From Bufo bufo (lineage: Eukaryota > Chordata > Amphibia > Anura > Bufonidae), in assembly GCF_905171765.1 (NCBI RefSeq), contig NC_053398.1, positions 51,644,338-51,708,337 of the forward strand: a DNA stretch of 64,000 bases. The letters run 5' to 3'. Shown in pieces: positions 10,101 through 22,116 of the stretch (its first letter is position 1; each line of letters starts with the position of its first letter). The notes under the pieces are model-generated. The model was not told where the DNA came from. It saw only the letters and a program-made list of their open reading frames with translations, and did no database searches. The position numbers were made by a program, and so were the translations under genes.

Positions 10101-13100
10101 AGACCCTCGCCACTAATGTTTCAGATGGTCAGCTGAGCAGCAGACCCTCACCCCTAATGTTTTTTAGAAGGTCAGATAAGAAGCAGACCCTCACCCCTAA
10201 TGTTTTAGATGGTCAGATCAGCAGCAGACCCTCGCCCTAATGTTTTAGAAGGTCAGATCAGCAGCAGACCCTCACCCCTAATGTTTTAGAGGGTCACCAG
10301 CAGGCCATCAATCATAATTTTTCAAGGGTGTGTATGATGCCCTCTTTTATGTGTAATAAAGGGTGTATTGGAGTGCCGGTTCCTTGTAATTTTTGGCAGC
10401 CATTTCACTTAGTGCATAGGCTTTATGAGTGTAGGAGTCCCACTACCTGAACAGGTGTACCACAATGTGAATGAGGCCCTCCTTTATGTGATATACAGGT
10501 TGTATCAGAGTGCCTCTTCCTTGTAATTTTTGGCAGCACTTGCACTTTATATACAAGTAAATATACAGGAAAGAATGTTTTCTAACAATTTTTCCTCTAA
10601 AATAGATTTTATCTTTGGTTTGGTGCGTATTATTGTCAGTCTGTAAAAGTGGCGTACTACTCGGACAACATCATTCCCAGCAGCGACCTGGGAGCCCAAG
10701 ATGCATCCAGACATCCTCCCCATGTTTTCATCAATTTCTGACCTTTTGCTATGAACCAGACACCCTCCCCTCTTCAGAACAGGGGGTACCTGGTTTAATG
10801 CTCAGGTTCTCCCATTGCCAAGCACCCGAGCATCCCAAAGTGTTCTACTCGAGCACCCGAGCACTTTGGTGCTCCATCAACACTACTGACTAGACTTGGT
10901 TAAGATTTCTCTTTGTATTTCCAGTTAGTTGCTTCTGCCCAACGCTGACATACACACTTCAACACTTGTTTAATCTGTCCTCCCTTTAAATACAGGAGAG
11001 CCATTTCTTCGTCAGAATTCCCCCGTGTCTGTTTACCTTTTTCCTGAAGAAGTTTCCTTTGTGAATAGAAGTGCGACAGTCCACCCTTCACCTCCACCTC
11101 CCGATTCACATTTATCACAGGAGAGTCTTGGAGGCTCAGATACCAGTGGAGATAGTGAACTGACAGACACAGATGATTTCTGTATTCTTGATGCCCCAGG
11201 GATTGGTGTGCCAGTGAGTATCCAACTACAATGACATAGTTGGAATTCCTATATTTCTTGTTTATTGGATAAGTAATTGCTGTATCGTGTGTCAGATGCT
11301 TATCTCTTTTCTATTTCCCTTAGCCAAAAGATGGAGAACCTGTTGTGAGAAAACTAGTGGATAGTCCAATATTGGTGAAGGATGGACACTTTTCTCGCCC
11401 ACTTGGTAGTACCGACTTACTGAAGCCTCCAGCTAAATTTCCTGTGCCAGAGACACGTATAGTTCTAAGAGAGATCTCTGTTGTATGGCATTTGTTTGGA
11501 GGAAAAGATTTTGGTAGCAGCAGACCAAACTCTGCAAGGGCACAATCACCAAGGTGAGGACAATAGCATTTTATGCAGGTTTCCAGGATGTGAATCACTC
11601 ACGCTCAATACACTAAGCTGTGCAGGATACCGGTAAATATGAAGCCAGCAGAAGTGTGAATACAGCTCTGGACAAGATTTGGCTATAATACAGACACTCA
11701 GTGCAACATAAGTAGAGTAAAATGCTTGTAAAATTACAAAACTTATATAACATTTAGATACTGTAGAAACTGTAAACATGTGTTTAAGGTTATATCGACA
11801 TGGTACAGATATACTGCAGAAGATGCGTTGTACAGTACCAGCAAAGTGAATGAGATTTTAAGAAATCTCATCCACACGTTGCGAATAAATGTGCAGCATA
11901 AATGATACTATGGATTTCCGCTGTGAATTTCGGCCTTTGCAATGCATATGGTGAAATGCGTGGCAAATAAATCCATAGCGGAATCATGGGAAAATCCACC
12001 CTGTGTGCCCATATCCTAAGGGTGAACCTCTTCTTTCATAAAATTCTTAGATTTTTTTTCTGGTGCTGTTTGTAGTCTAGACACACTACATGACAAATAC
12101 ACTGCTCAAAAAAAATAAAGGGAACACAAAAATAACACATCCTAGATCTGAGTTAATTAAATATTCTTCTGAAATACTTTGTTCTTTACATAGTTGAATG
12201 TGCTGACAACAAAATCACACAAAAATTAAAAAATGGAAATCAAATTTTTCAACCCATGGAGGTCTGGATTTGGAGTCACACTCAAAATTAAAGTGGAAAA
12301 ACACACTACAGGCTGATCCAACTTTGATGTAATGTCCTTAAAACAAGTCAAAATGAGGCTCAGTAGTGTGTGTGGCCTCCACGTGCCTGTTGACCTCCCT
12401 ACAACGCCTGTGCATGCTCCTGATGAGGTGGCGGACGGTCTCCTGAGGGATCTCCTCCCAGACCTGGACTAAAGCATCTGCCAACTCCTGGACAGTCTGT
12501 GGTGCAACGTGAAGTTGGTGGATAGAGCGAGACATGATGTCCCAGATGTGCTCAATTGGATTCAGGTCTGGGGAACGGGCGGGCCAGTCCATAGCATCAA
12601 TGCCTTCGTCTTGCAGGAACTGCTGACACACTTCAGCCACATGAGGTCTAGCATTGTCTTGCATTAGGAGGAACCCAGGGCCAACCGCACCAGCATATGG
12701 TCTCACAAGGGGTCTGAGGATCTCATCTCGGTACCTAATGGCAGTCAGGCTACCTCTGGCGAGCACATGGAGGGCTGTGCGGCCCTCCAAAGAAATGCCA
12801 CCCCACACCATTACTGACCCAATGCCAAACCGGTCATGCTGGAGGATGTTGCAGGCAGCAGAACGTTCTCCACGGCGTCTCAAGACTCTGTCACGTCTGT
12901 CACATGTGCTCAGTGTGAACCTGCTTTCATCTGTGAAGAGCACAGGGCGCCAGTGGCGAATTTGCCAATCTTGGTGTTCTCTGGCAAATGCCAAACGTCC
13001 TGCACGGTGTTGGGCTGTAAGCACAACCCCCACCTGTGGACGTCGGGCCCTCATATCACCCTCATGGAGTCTGTTTCTGACCGTTTGAGCAGACACATGC

Positions 13101-16100
13101 ACATTTGTGGCCTGCTGGAGGTCATTTTGCAGGGCTCTGGCAGTGCTCCTCCTGTTCCTCCTTGCACAAAGGCGGAGGTAGTGGTCCTGCTGCTGGGTTG
13201 TTGCCCTCCTACGGCCTCCTCCACGTCTCCTGATGTACTGGCCTGTCTCCTGGTAGCGCCTCCATGCTCTGGATACTACGCTGACAGACACAGCAAACCT
13301 TCTTGCCACAGCTCGCATTGATGTGCCATCCTGGATAAGCTGCACTACCTGAGCCACTTGTGTGGGTTGTAGACTCCGTCTCATGCTACCACTAGAGTGA
13401 AAGCATCGGCAGCATTCAAAAGTGACCAAAACATCAGCCAGGAAGCATAGGAACTGAGAAGTGGTCTGTGGTCACCACCTGCAGAACCACTCCTTTTTTG
13501 GGGGTGTCTTACTAATTGCCTATAATTTCCACCTGTTGTCTATCCCATTTGCACAACAGCATGTGAAATTGATTGTCACTCAGTGTTGCTTCCTAAGTGG
13601 ACAGTTTGATTTCACAGAAGTGTGATTGACTTGGAGTTACATTGTGTTGTTTAAGTGTTCCCTTTATTTTTTTGAGCAGTGTATTATTGCAGGCTTTGTA
13701 GTCTGCTTCTTCTTACAATGTACACAGCCATTGCTTTGCTTAAAAAGTTCGTAAGAATTTCTAGGGACATGATGGTTCCTTTTGGTCTGTAACACTGTTA
13801 TGTTATTTGCTTGGTTTTACAGAACAAGAGCGAGTATGCCAAGTGCCCGTGGTTCTCCATCTCGATCCTCTGTGACAAACCGTCCTCAGAACACTTGGAG
13901 AACCCAGGGGGGGAACGGCAGGATCCATGACATTTTAATGGAGATCCAGTTGACCAAAGTTAGCCTTGTTTTATCATCTTGTTGGTTTTAGAATTTTTTG
14001 TTAAGGAATACTTCTAATGTATTCCATTACTCTGTCTGCACTGGGACAATCTTACTATGCAGTGGTCGCAAGATGATTTCTATAAAATTATATCATCTGG
14101 GTCCATTCAGTCATGAATCAAACATTTTATTTTTGCAGTGTTTTTTCTATCAAATACATCCAAATCAACCATGGTTGCTATCTGACGTTTAAATATAATT
14201 TTATAGGTGAGCTTCCAGCATGAGTCGTATCTAGCACCTTCTGAGCCTGGGGCAGAAAAGCTCCAAGTAGATGATGTGGCAGAAGTTCCCTTTGCTCGTC
14301 AAGTGTTTATAGTCCAAGAACTGGAGATTAGAGACCGCCTGACATCTTCTCATATCAACAAGTTTTTGTACTTATATACTAGTGAAAAGATGCCAAGGAG
14401 AGCTCACTCAAATATGGTAAGACAGGGATGAACAAGAAAGCACTGGTTATACAGTCTATGTGCAAGGTTGGCAAGAGGAATATTAAAATAAAGTAGTAAA
14501 ATTAATCTGTAAGATTCATAACAGGTTCTCTGGTCTCTACATGTGCTTAAATGGGTTCTCCAACCCTTTACATGTGATGACCTTTTCTCGGGATAGGCCA
14601 TCACTATCTGATCGACGTGGGTCCAACAGCCCCACCATTCAGTGTCCTGCAGTGGATCCATGCCAGGAACTGTGCAGCTCCATCTGTTGCACAGTGGACC
14701 AAGCTGGTTACTGCAGTGCTGCTCCCAGTAAAGTGAATGGGAGAAGCGCTGCAGTAACCAGCTCTGTCTGCTGGACAACTTACAGGGATGTATAATACTG
14801 GCACCAAGGCTACCGCAGATCATCTCTTTAGCGGGGTGTTAGACCACCACCAATCAGATTTTGATGGCCTATCCTGAAGATAGGCCATCACTTGTAAAGG
14901 GTTGGACAACCCCTTTAGCACCATAAGTAATAACCACTGCTACAGGTTACTGCACAGAGGTAGTTGAGAAAACAGTGCCCACTCTAGGCCAGTGATGGGC
15001 AAACTGCGGCTCTCCAGCTGTAAAACTACAAATCCCATCATGCCCTGCTGTAGGCTGATAGCTGTAGGCAGACTGGGCATACTGGCAGTTGTAGTTTTAC
15101 AACAGCTGGAGAGCCGCAGTTTGCCCATCCCTGCTCTAGGCCATCACTTAGTGCCCTGCAGCTAGTGGCTGAACCTGCACCGCACATGTCTATTCTTAGG
15201 AAGCCAATTTGCCTATTAGTAAATTACAAGGCACCAGTGCTAACCACTGAGCCTGTCTGTATAAGGTCTTACAGCTGACATTGTATATCAGAGAAAAAAA
15301 CATGCTGCCCTACTTAGAAATGAATGTTTTTTATTAGCAAAAAGAAAGTGTACTTTAAAGCTTTAGTCTATAATTAATACTGCCATTCTGTCATTTGTCC
15401 TGAAGCTTACTATTAAAGCCCTTCATGTGCGTCCCGAGGGTGGTTTAGGAGGACCAGAATGCTGCCTTCGAATGTCCTTAATGCCACTTCGATTAAACAT
15501 TGATCAGGTTGGTATGACATCCAGGTTTAGTTTTGTAGATTGCAGGGTTTAAGTGGCTTGTTCATTTGTGTTAAAAGGGTAACTAACTAAAAAAATGGTA
15601 TTTTGTATTGATGAAACACAGGGGCATTTGCACCCTTGGCTGTACAATGCGTTTAGAAAGTCTTTAGACCCTTTCACATTTTGTTATGCTGCAGCCTTGG
15701 GCTAAAATTTCAAAAAAAAATCATTTCTGCATCAATTTGCACCTAATACCCTATAATGAGAAAGTGGAAACAGAATTTTAGAAATTTTTGCAAAATTATT
15801 TAAAAGGAAAAACTTAAAGTGTTGCATGGACATACGTTTTTAGACCGTTTGCCATGACACTTGGGCCCTCCTATTTCTCTTGAGGATTGTATGGAGGCAC
15901 AGATCTGGAGAAGGGTATAACAATTTTTATTTTGCACTGAAAGTTTCCACGAGCACAGTGGCCTCTATATTTCTTTGGAACAACCAGGATTCTTCCTAGA
16001 GTTGACCACTCCACCATACTAAGTAATCAGGGGAGAAGGGCCTTGGTAAGAGAGGTGACCAAGAACCCAATGGTCACTCTGGCCAAAGATTCTTTGTGCA

Positions 16101-19100
16101 GATGGGAGAAACTTCCAGAAGGTCCACAATCACTGCAGCATTCAATTAATTTGGGCTTTATGGCACAGTGGCCAGAAAAAAGCCTCTCCTCAGTAAAAGA
16201 GACATAAAGGCCTGTCTTTAGTTTCCAACACAAAGCACCTAAAGGACTCTCAGAATATGAGAACCAAGATCCTCTGTTCTGGTGAAACCATGATTGAACT
16301 TTTTTGGCCTGCCCAATACCATCTCTACATTGAAGCATGGTTGGTGGCCGCATCATGCTGTGGAGGTGTTTTCAGCGGCTGGGACAGGATGACTGTTGGA
16401 GGTAAAGCTAAATGGAGCAAAATGCAGAGCTATTTTTAAAGGGGTTATCCAATATCTAAAATATCCCACCCAATTCCCGGGGCCCCTTGTATGGATCATA
16501 CTTTGCGGATCCCTGCACGGCTGCCGCCCCCTTGAGGCCGATCATTGTCACGGCCTCCTAGTGGCTGAAAATTCCCAAATCCAGGTGTGCTACCTTGTGG
16601 CACCATACCCAAGAAGACTGGAGGCTGTAATAGCTGCCAAGGGTGCTTCAACTAAGTCCTGAAAAAAGGGTCTGACCACTTATGTCAATGCTAAATTTTT
16701 GTTTTTCCTTATTAACACAGGTTTCTAACATTCTGTTTTCACTTAGTCATTATGGTATACTGAGTGCAGAATGATGGAGAAAAATACCAAAATGTGAAAG
16801 AATTAAAACCGCCAAAAGATGTTCCGAATGCACTGTAATTGGCTTCGGCTCTCCTTAAAGATACGAGCAGAGTGGGCTAAGGCTCATGTACTTCCTCTGG
16901 ATCTGTATACAGTTCTGCTGATGTCCATGAAACAAGCCGATCACAGCCAAAGGGGCAGAGTACTTCTTCCCCTTCATTTCAGTAATTCTTGGGGGTTGTC
17001 ACTCTGACCTTTCAGAAGTGCCTTTTTCAACTCTTTATTTCTGCAGGATGCTCTTTTCTTCCTGAAAGACTTCTTCACCAGTTTGGCCTCTGGTATTCAG
17101 CCTGTGGTTGCTATGGAGATTGGTTCAGAAGGTAAGTACTCCTTGCACTAGTTTTCATGCAAAACAAAATTACGAGTTGTATTCCCTTTTGCTAAGATGC
17201 CTTCCATGCCCAGCTTCTCGTATAGAAAGCCTTCGAAAACAAAGTGCCTCAGACTGTGAAGCAGGACTGGAGAATTCCTTGGAATCAAATGAGGAAGACA
17301 CATCATCGATTAGCTCCGCATCTGATCAGCCAATTTACTTCAGGTGAGGAAACTGCATGTGTTATTAGTCATATTAGGGGAAAATGGCACCTTCCAGCAG
17401 TCTGTAGATCCACCTTCCCTGCCTCATGCCATGCAAGTGTTGAGAAATCTCATCATTCTCCAAAACGCTGCATGCCGTGATACAGTTGAGGAAGTAGAAG
17501 TGAAGAATTGTCAGAGTGATGTTAAATGTGGGCAGCAGGAAAGAAACTAAACCAAAGAAAGGGCAAATATCACAGCAGGAAACCATGCCTAAATATACAG
17601 AAGTAAAGAAGATGTAAAACATTTCCTGAAGCCATTCAACGGAATGGAAGCCTCACCCACAAGTTAGACATAAAGGGGCACATTTATTAAGACCAGCGTT
17701 TTAGACTCCAGTTTTAATAAAGCCGTATAGTTGGTGGAGGATCCGATGAAGTCATGAAGAGGCGCCGGCCTCTCTATAACCTCGGCACATCCAGCGCCAG
17801 TTCTAAATGTCAGACAGCTTCCAAACTGTCTTATATTTAGACCATTTTCCACTCCTAAAACAGGCGTAGAAAATGGTAAATGAGATGAGCCTATTGACCC
17901 GTCCCCCTACCCTGCCCACGCCACACCCACCATTTTAGACCAGGCATGAGCGGGGGCGAAGTTGCAGATAGCAGCGCAACTGTTGCGCCATCTGCGCCTG
18001 AAATATGCCTAATTTAGCCATATTTCAGTGTAATAATTGGCCCCCAAAGTTTTTCGCTGCACTACATATACAGCAGGCTATGGAGAAATTGTGAAGTATG
18101 TTTTCGAACACTGGGTACATTTTAACATTGTTCTCACAACAGTCATTTGTTGGACACACTATGTGCAGTCTGGTTCTGCTGTCATAACCATCAGCCTACA
18201 GCAGGGCATGGTGGGAGTTGTAGTTTTACAACAGCTGGAGAGCCACAGGTTGGCCAGCCCTGCTGTAGATGCACATAGGATGCATAGTAGCTGGAGAGAT
18301 GCTAGGGGATTTGTAATCATGGCTTGGGTTACCTCCCTTTCCATTTAGATGCATTGGGATAATACAATTTACATTGGTTGTAAAGGTGAACATTACCTTT
18401 AACCTCGAGATTAAAGGGTTTTCTGGTTCCCCTGATTGGTTATATAGAGGTGGATCACAGAGTGGAGGGCAGCTGGAAGGATAGCCCCCTGAGTGCAGTC
18501 TATTGCAGAGCATGCAGCCCGAACCTGCTGGTCATCAGGAGACCTAATAGAAAAGGGGTAACAGACAGACAACCTTAACAGTACAACACTTTAATGTCTA
18601 TTTCTGTTTTCTTCAGAGAATTTCGCTTCACATCAGAGGTGCCTATCTGGCTCGATTATCAAGGCAAACATGTAACTACAGAGCAGATGGTAAGTGCTGA
18701 CTGACTGTAGCGGTAAAATCATAAACTGGCTTCTCTACTTTCTGCTTGACATAGCGGGGACTTACCTATATGCACTTTGCGATTAAAGGGAATCTGTAAC
18801 CGCAGTTATGGACTATTATCTGGAGTAATACATAAATAGGCCAGATCACCTATTTTTATTTTCCTCCTACTGCTCCCCCACTGTCAGCACTCAAAGCTGT
18901 GCTGAAATAGTCCAGTCTGCTGTGCTGTGCTCAGATAATAAGGAGGACTCTTGTGTACATGCTCCGCAGTCCTGACAATGTATTTTATTGCAGCTTTAAA
19001 TTCTGACAGAGTGGAAGAGGGGACACTAGGGAATCATAAAGTATCACTCTGGACTCATTACCCGCAGTACTACTCATGTATTACTGCACATATTAGTCCA

Positions 19101-22076
19101 AGATCCTGGTGACAGATTCCCTTTAAGGCTACTTTCACACTTGCGGCAGTGTGATCCGGCGGGCAGTTCCGTCGTCTGAACTGCCCGCCGGATCCGCCGA
19201 TCTGGCTGTGACTGAAAGCATTTGTGAGACGGATCCGGATGCGGATCCGTCTCACAAATGCATTGCAAGAACGGATCCGTCTCTCCGCTTGTCATGCGGA
19301 CAGACGGATCCGTCTTGTATCTTTTTTCACATTTTTGCCGGTATGCGCAGGCCGAAAGGACGGATCCGGCATTCCGGTATTTTGAATGCCGGATCTGGCA
19401 CTAATACATTCCTATGGGGAAAAATGCCGGCAAGTCTTCAGTTTTTTTCGCCGGAGATAAAACCGTAGCATGCTACATCCTGATGCATCCTGAACGGATC
19501 GCTCTCCATTCAGAATGCATAGGGATATGCCTGATCAGTTCTTTTCCGGTAAAGAGCCCCTGTGACGGAACTCTATGCCGGAAAAGAAAAATGCTAGTGT
19601 GAAAGTACCCTTTAGGTGGTGGTGGTGGTGTGTACTATGTATTTAAATTATTCCTTACTGGAATCTGATGTGGAGTTCTGCATCCATATTGAGTTTGTAT
19701 TTACAGTGGTGCTTGGAAGTTTGTGAACCCTTCAGAATTTTCTATATTTTTGCATAAGTGTGACCTAAAACTACATCAGATTTTCACACAAGTCCTAAAA
19801 GTAGAGAAAGATAACTAACTCAAACAAACGAGTAAAAAATATCAGACTTGGGCCTCATGAACACGCCCGTTATTTTGGTCCGCATCCGAGCCGCAGTTTT
19901 GGCGGCTTGGATGCAGACCCATTCACTTCAATGGGGCCGCAAAACAGGCGGACAGCACTCTTTGTGCTGTCCACATCCGTTGCTCCGTTCCGTGGTCCGC
20001 AAAAACAAATATACCTGTCCTATTCTTGTCCGCGTTTTGCGGACAAGAATAGGCAGTTATATTAATGGCTGTCCGTGCCATTCCACAAATTGCGGAACGC
20101 AAAACACACAACGGTCGTGTGCATGAGGTCTTGGTCTTTCATTTATTGAGGAAAATGATCCAATATTACATGTGGCAACACTATGTAAACCTTTAGGATT
20201 AGCAGAAAATGTTAAGGTGAAATTAGTGTCAGGTGTTTTCAGTCTATGGGAGGAAAGTCAGTTGTGAGTGAGTGTCCTTTTTTATTTGAAGAACAGGAAT
20301 CTATCAAAGTCTATTCTTCACAACACAATTTTATGGAAGTGTATCATGGTAGGAACAAAGGAGATTTCTGAGGACATCAGAAGAGTTGTTGATGCTCATC
20401 AGGCTGGAAAAGGTTACAAAACTCTGAAATGTTTGAAATCCATAATCAGATTGTGCACAAATGGAGGAAATTCAAGAGCATTATTACTCTCCCAGGAGTG
20501 GTTGACCAGAAAGATCACAACAAGAGCAAGGCGTGTTATAGTCCGCGAGGTCACAAAGGAACCCAAGGTAACCTCTAAACAACTAAAGGCCTTTCTCACA
20601 TTAGCTTATGTTAGTCCACATCAGGAGGACGCTGAACAAAAATGGTGTGCACGGCAGGATTGAAGAAGAAAGATGCTGCTCTTCAAAAAGAAAATTGTTG
20701 ACCACCCACAGTTTACTAAAAATCATCTGGACAAGCCAGAAGGCTTTTTGAACAATGATATGTGGACAGATGGGACCAACATTTAGAACTTTTAAATGAG
20801 AATCATCATGTTTGGGGAAAAAGAAAAACACTGCATTCCAGCAAAAAAATAAAAAACTCAGCCCATCTGTGAAACGTGGTGGTGGTAGTATCATGGTGTT
20901 GGCCTGTTTTGTTGCCCACGGCGGCTGTCCATCATTAATGGGACAATGAATTCTGAATTATACCAGCAAATTCTAAAAGACACAGGACATCTGTCCATGA
21001 ACTGAATCTCAACAGAACATGGGTCATGTAGCAAGACAAGGACTCTAAACACACAAGACATTCTACCAAAGTATGGTTAAAGAAGTCATAGGTTGTAATG
21101 ACCAAGCCAAAATCCTGAACTTAATCCAATGGAAATGTTGTGGAAGGACCTGAAGCGAGCAGTTCATGAGAGGAAACCCACCAACATAACAGAGGTGAAG
21201 CTGTTTTGTAGAGAGGAATAGGCTAAAATTCCTTCAAGCCGATGTGCATGACTAATCAACAGTTACCGGAAACACCTAGTTGCAGTTATTGCAAGGGGGT
21301 CACACCGGATACTGAAAGCAAAGGTTCACATACTTTTGCTAAACACAGACACGTGACATTGGATCATTTTCCTCAATAAATAATTGGCCAAGTCTAATAT
21401 TTTTGACTCTCTTGTTTGATTGGGTTATCTTTAGGTACTCTTAGGACTTGTGTGAAAACATAGTTTCTCGCCCATATTCCTTGGGGGACACAGGAAACCA
21501 TGGGTATAGCTCTGCTCTCTAGGAGGCGTGACACTAAGTGAAAGCTGTAAGCCCCTCCTCCATCAGCTATACCCTTCAGCCTGGAGAAGAGACTGCCAGT
21601 TTTTGCTTAGTGTCCAAGGAGGCAAGACACCCCCTGCTTATGCAGGGTTGTTTTCCTATGATTTTTTATTTTTGTTGTTTTTAATTCGATTTTTTTCTAC
21701 CTACAGGGACAACAGAGGCGCATTAGACCCCTCTGTTTCTCCCGGGGTTGAGTTGCGCCAGTGCCGGTAATTCCGCACTGCCGCCTCCCCCACAGAAGAC
21801 AAGGTGGACCAGGGCAGCCTCGCTCCCCTGCGTCCCGCCAGCTCAGGGTCGTCCGCACGCCAAGTCCCTCCCCCGGCTTCCTGCCACTGCGGTGCCAGGA
21901 GCTGAAGGGGCGACCCCCGCTCGATGGACTGAGGGCGAAGACAGCGTATGGTGAGAGTGGCTGCTCCAGCCTCCCCTTCCTCCCTCCCACCGCTGCTACA
22001 GGCCTCCTGGGCTCCCATGGCCACTGCTACATCCCCCTTGGCCACTGCTACATGGCCACTGCTACATCGTGCGCCC

Positions 22077-22116
<40 letters not shown>

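Larger units (their letters stand above)
5434..10885 (+). mobile_element. hAT-superfamily DNA transposon, decayed, 5452 bp
   Basis: Ends TAGTGTTGGGCGAGCA (left) and TGCTCCATCAACACTA (right) form imperfect terminal inverted repeats. The 8-bp flanks CTAACTAG (5426-5433) and CTGACTAG (10886-10893) differ at one base, as expected for an old hAT target-site duplication. Inside are TTCGGCCGAA palindromes near the left end, a 90-bp tandem repeat, a broken BED-finger/hAT transposase and a 15-unit minisatellite before the right end. The sense strand is the same as ATG2A, and it makes up most of a 6.9-kb intron. Confidence 0.9.

Noticed and set aside
9670..10302. CRISPR-like array
   Set aside because: Units are directly tandem without unique spacers and lie inside a eukaryotic hAT element, so this is a minisatellite.
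19141..19468. Coding sequence in overlapping frames at 19.1-19.5 kb
   Set aside because: The frames arise from the repeated GGATCCG palindromes of a MITE with CTACTTTCACACT ends.
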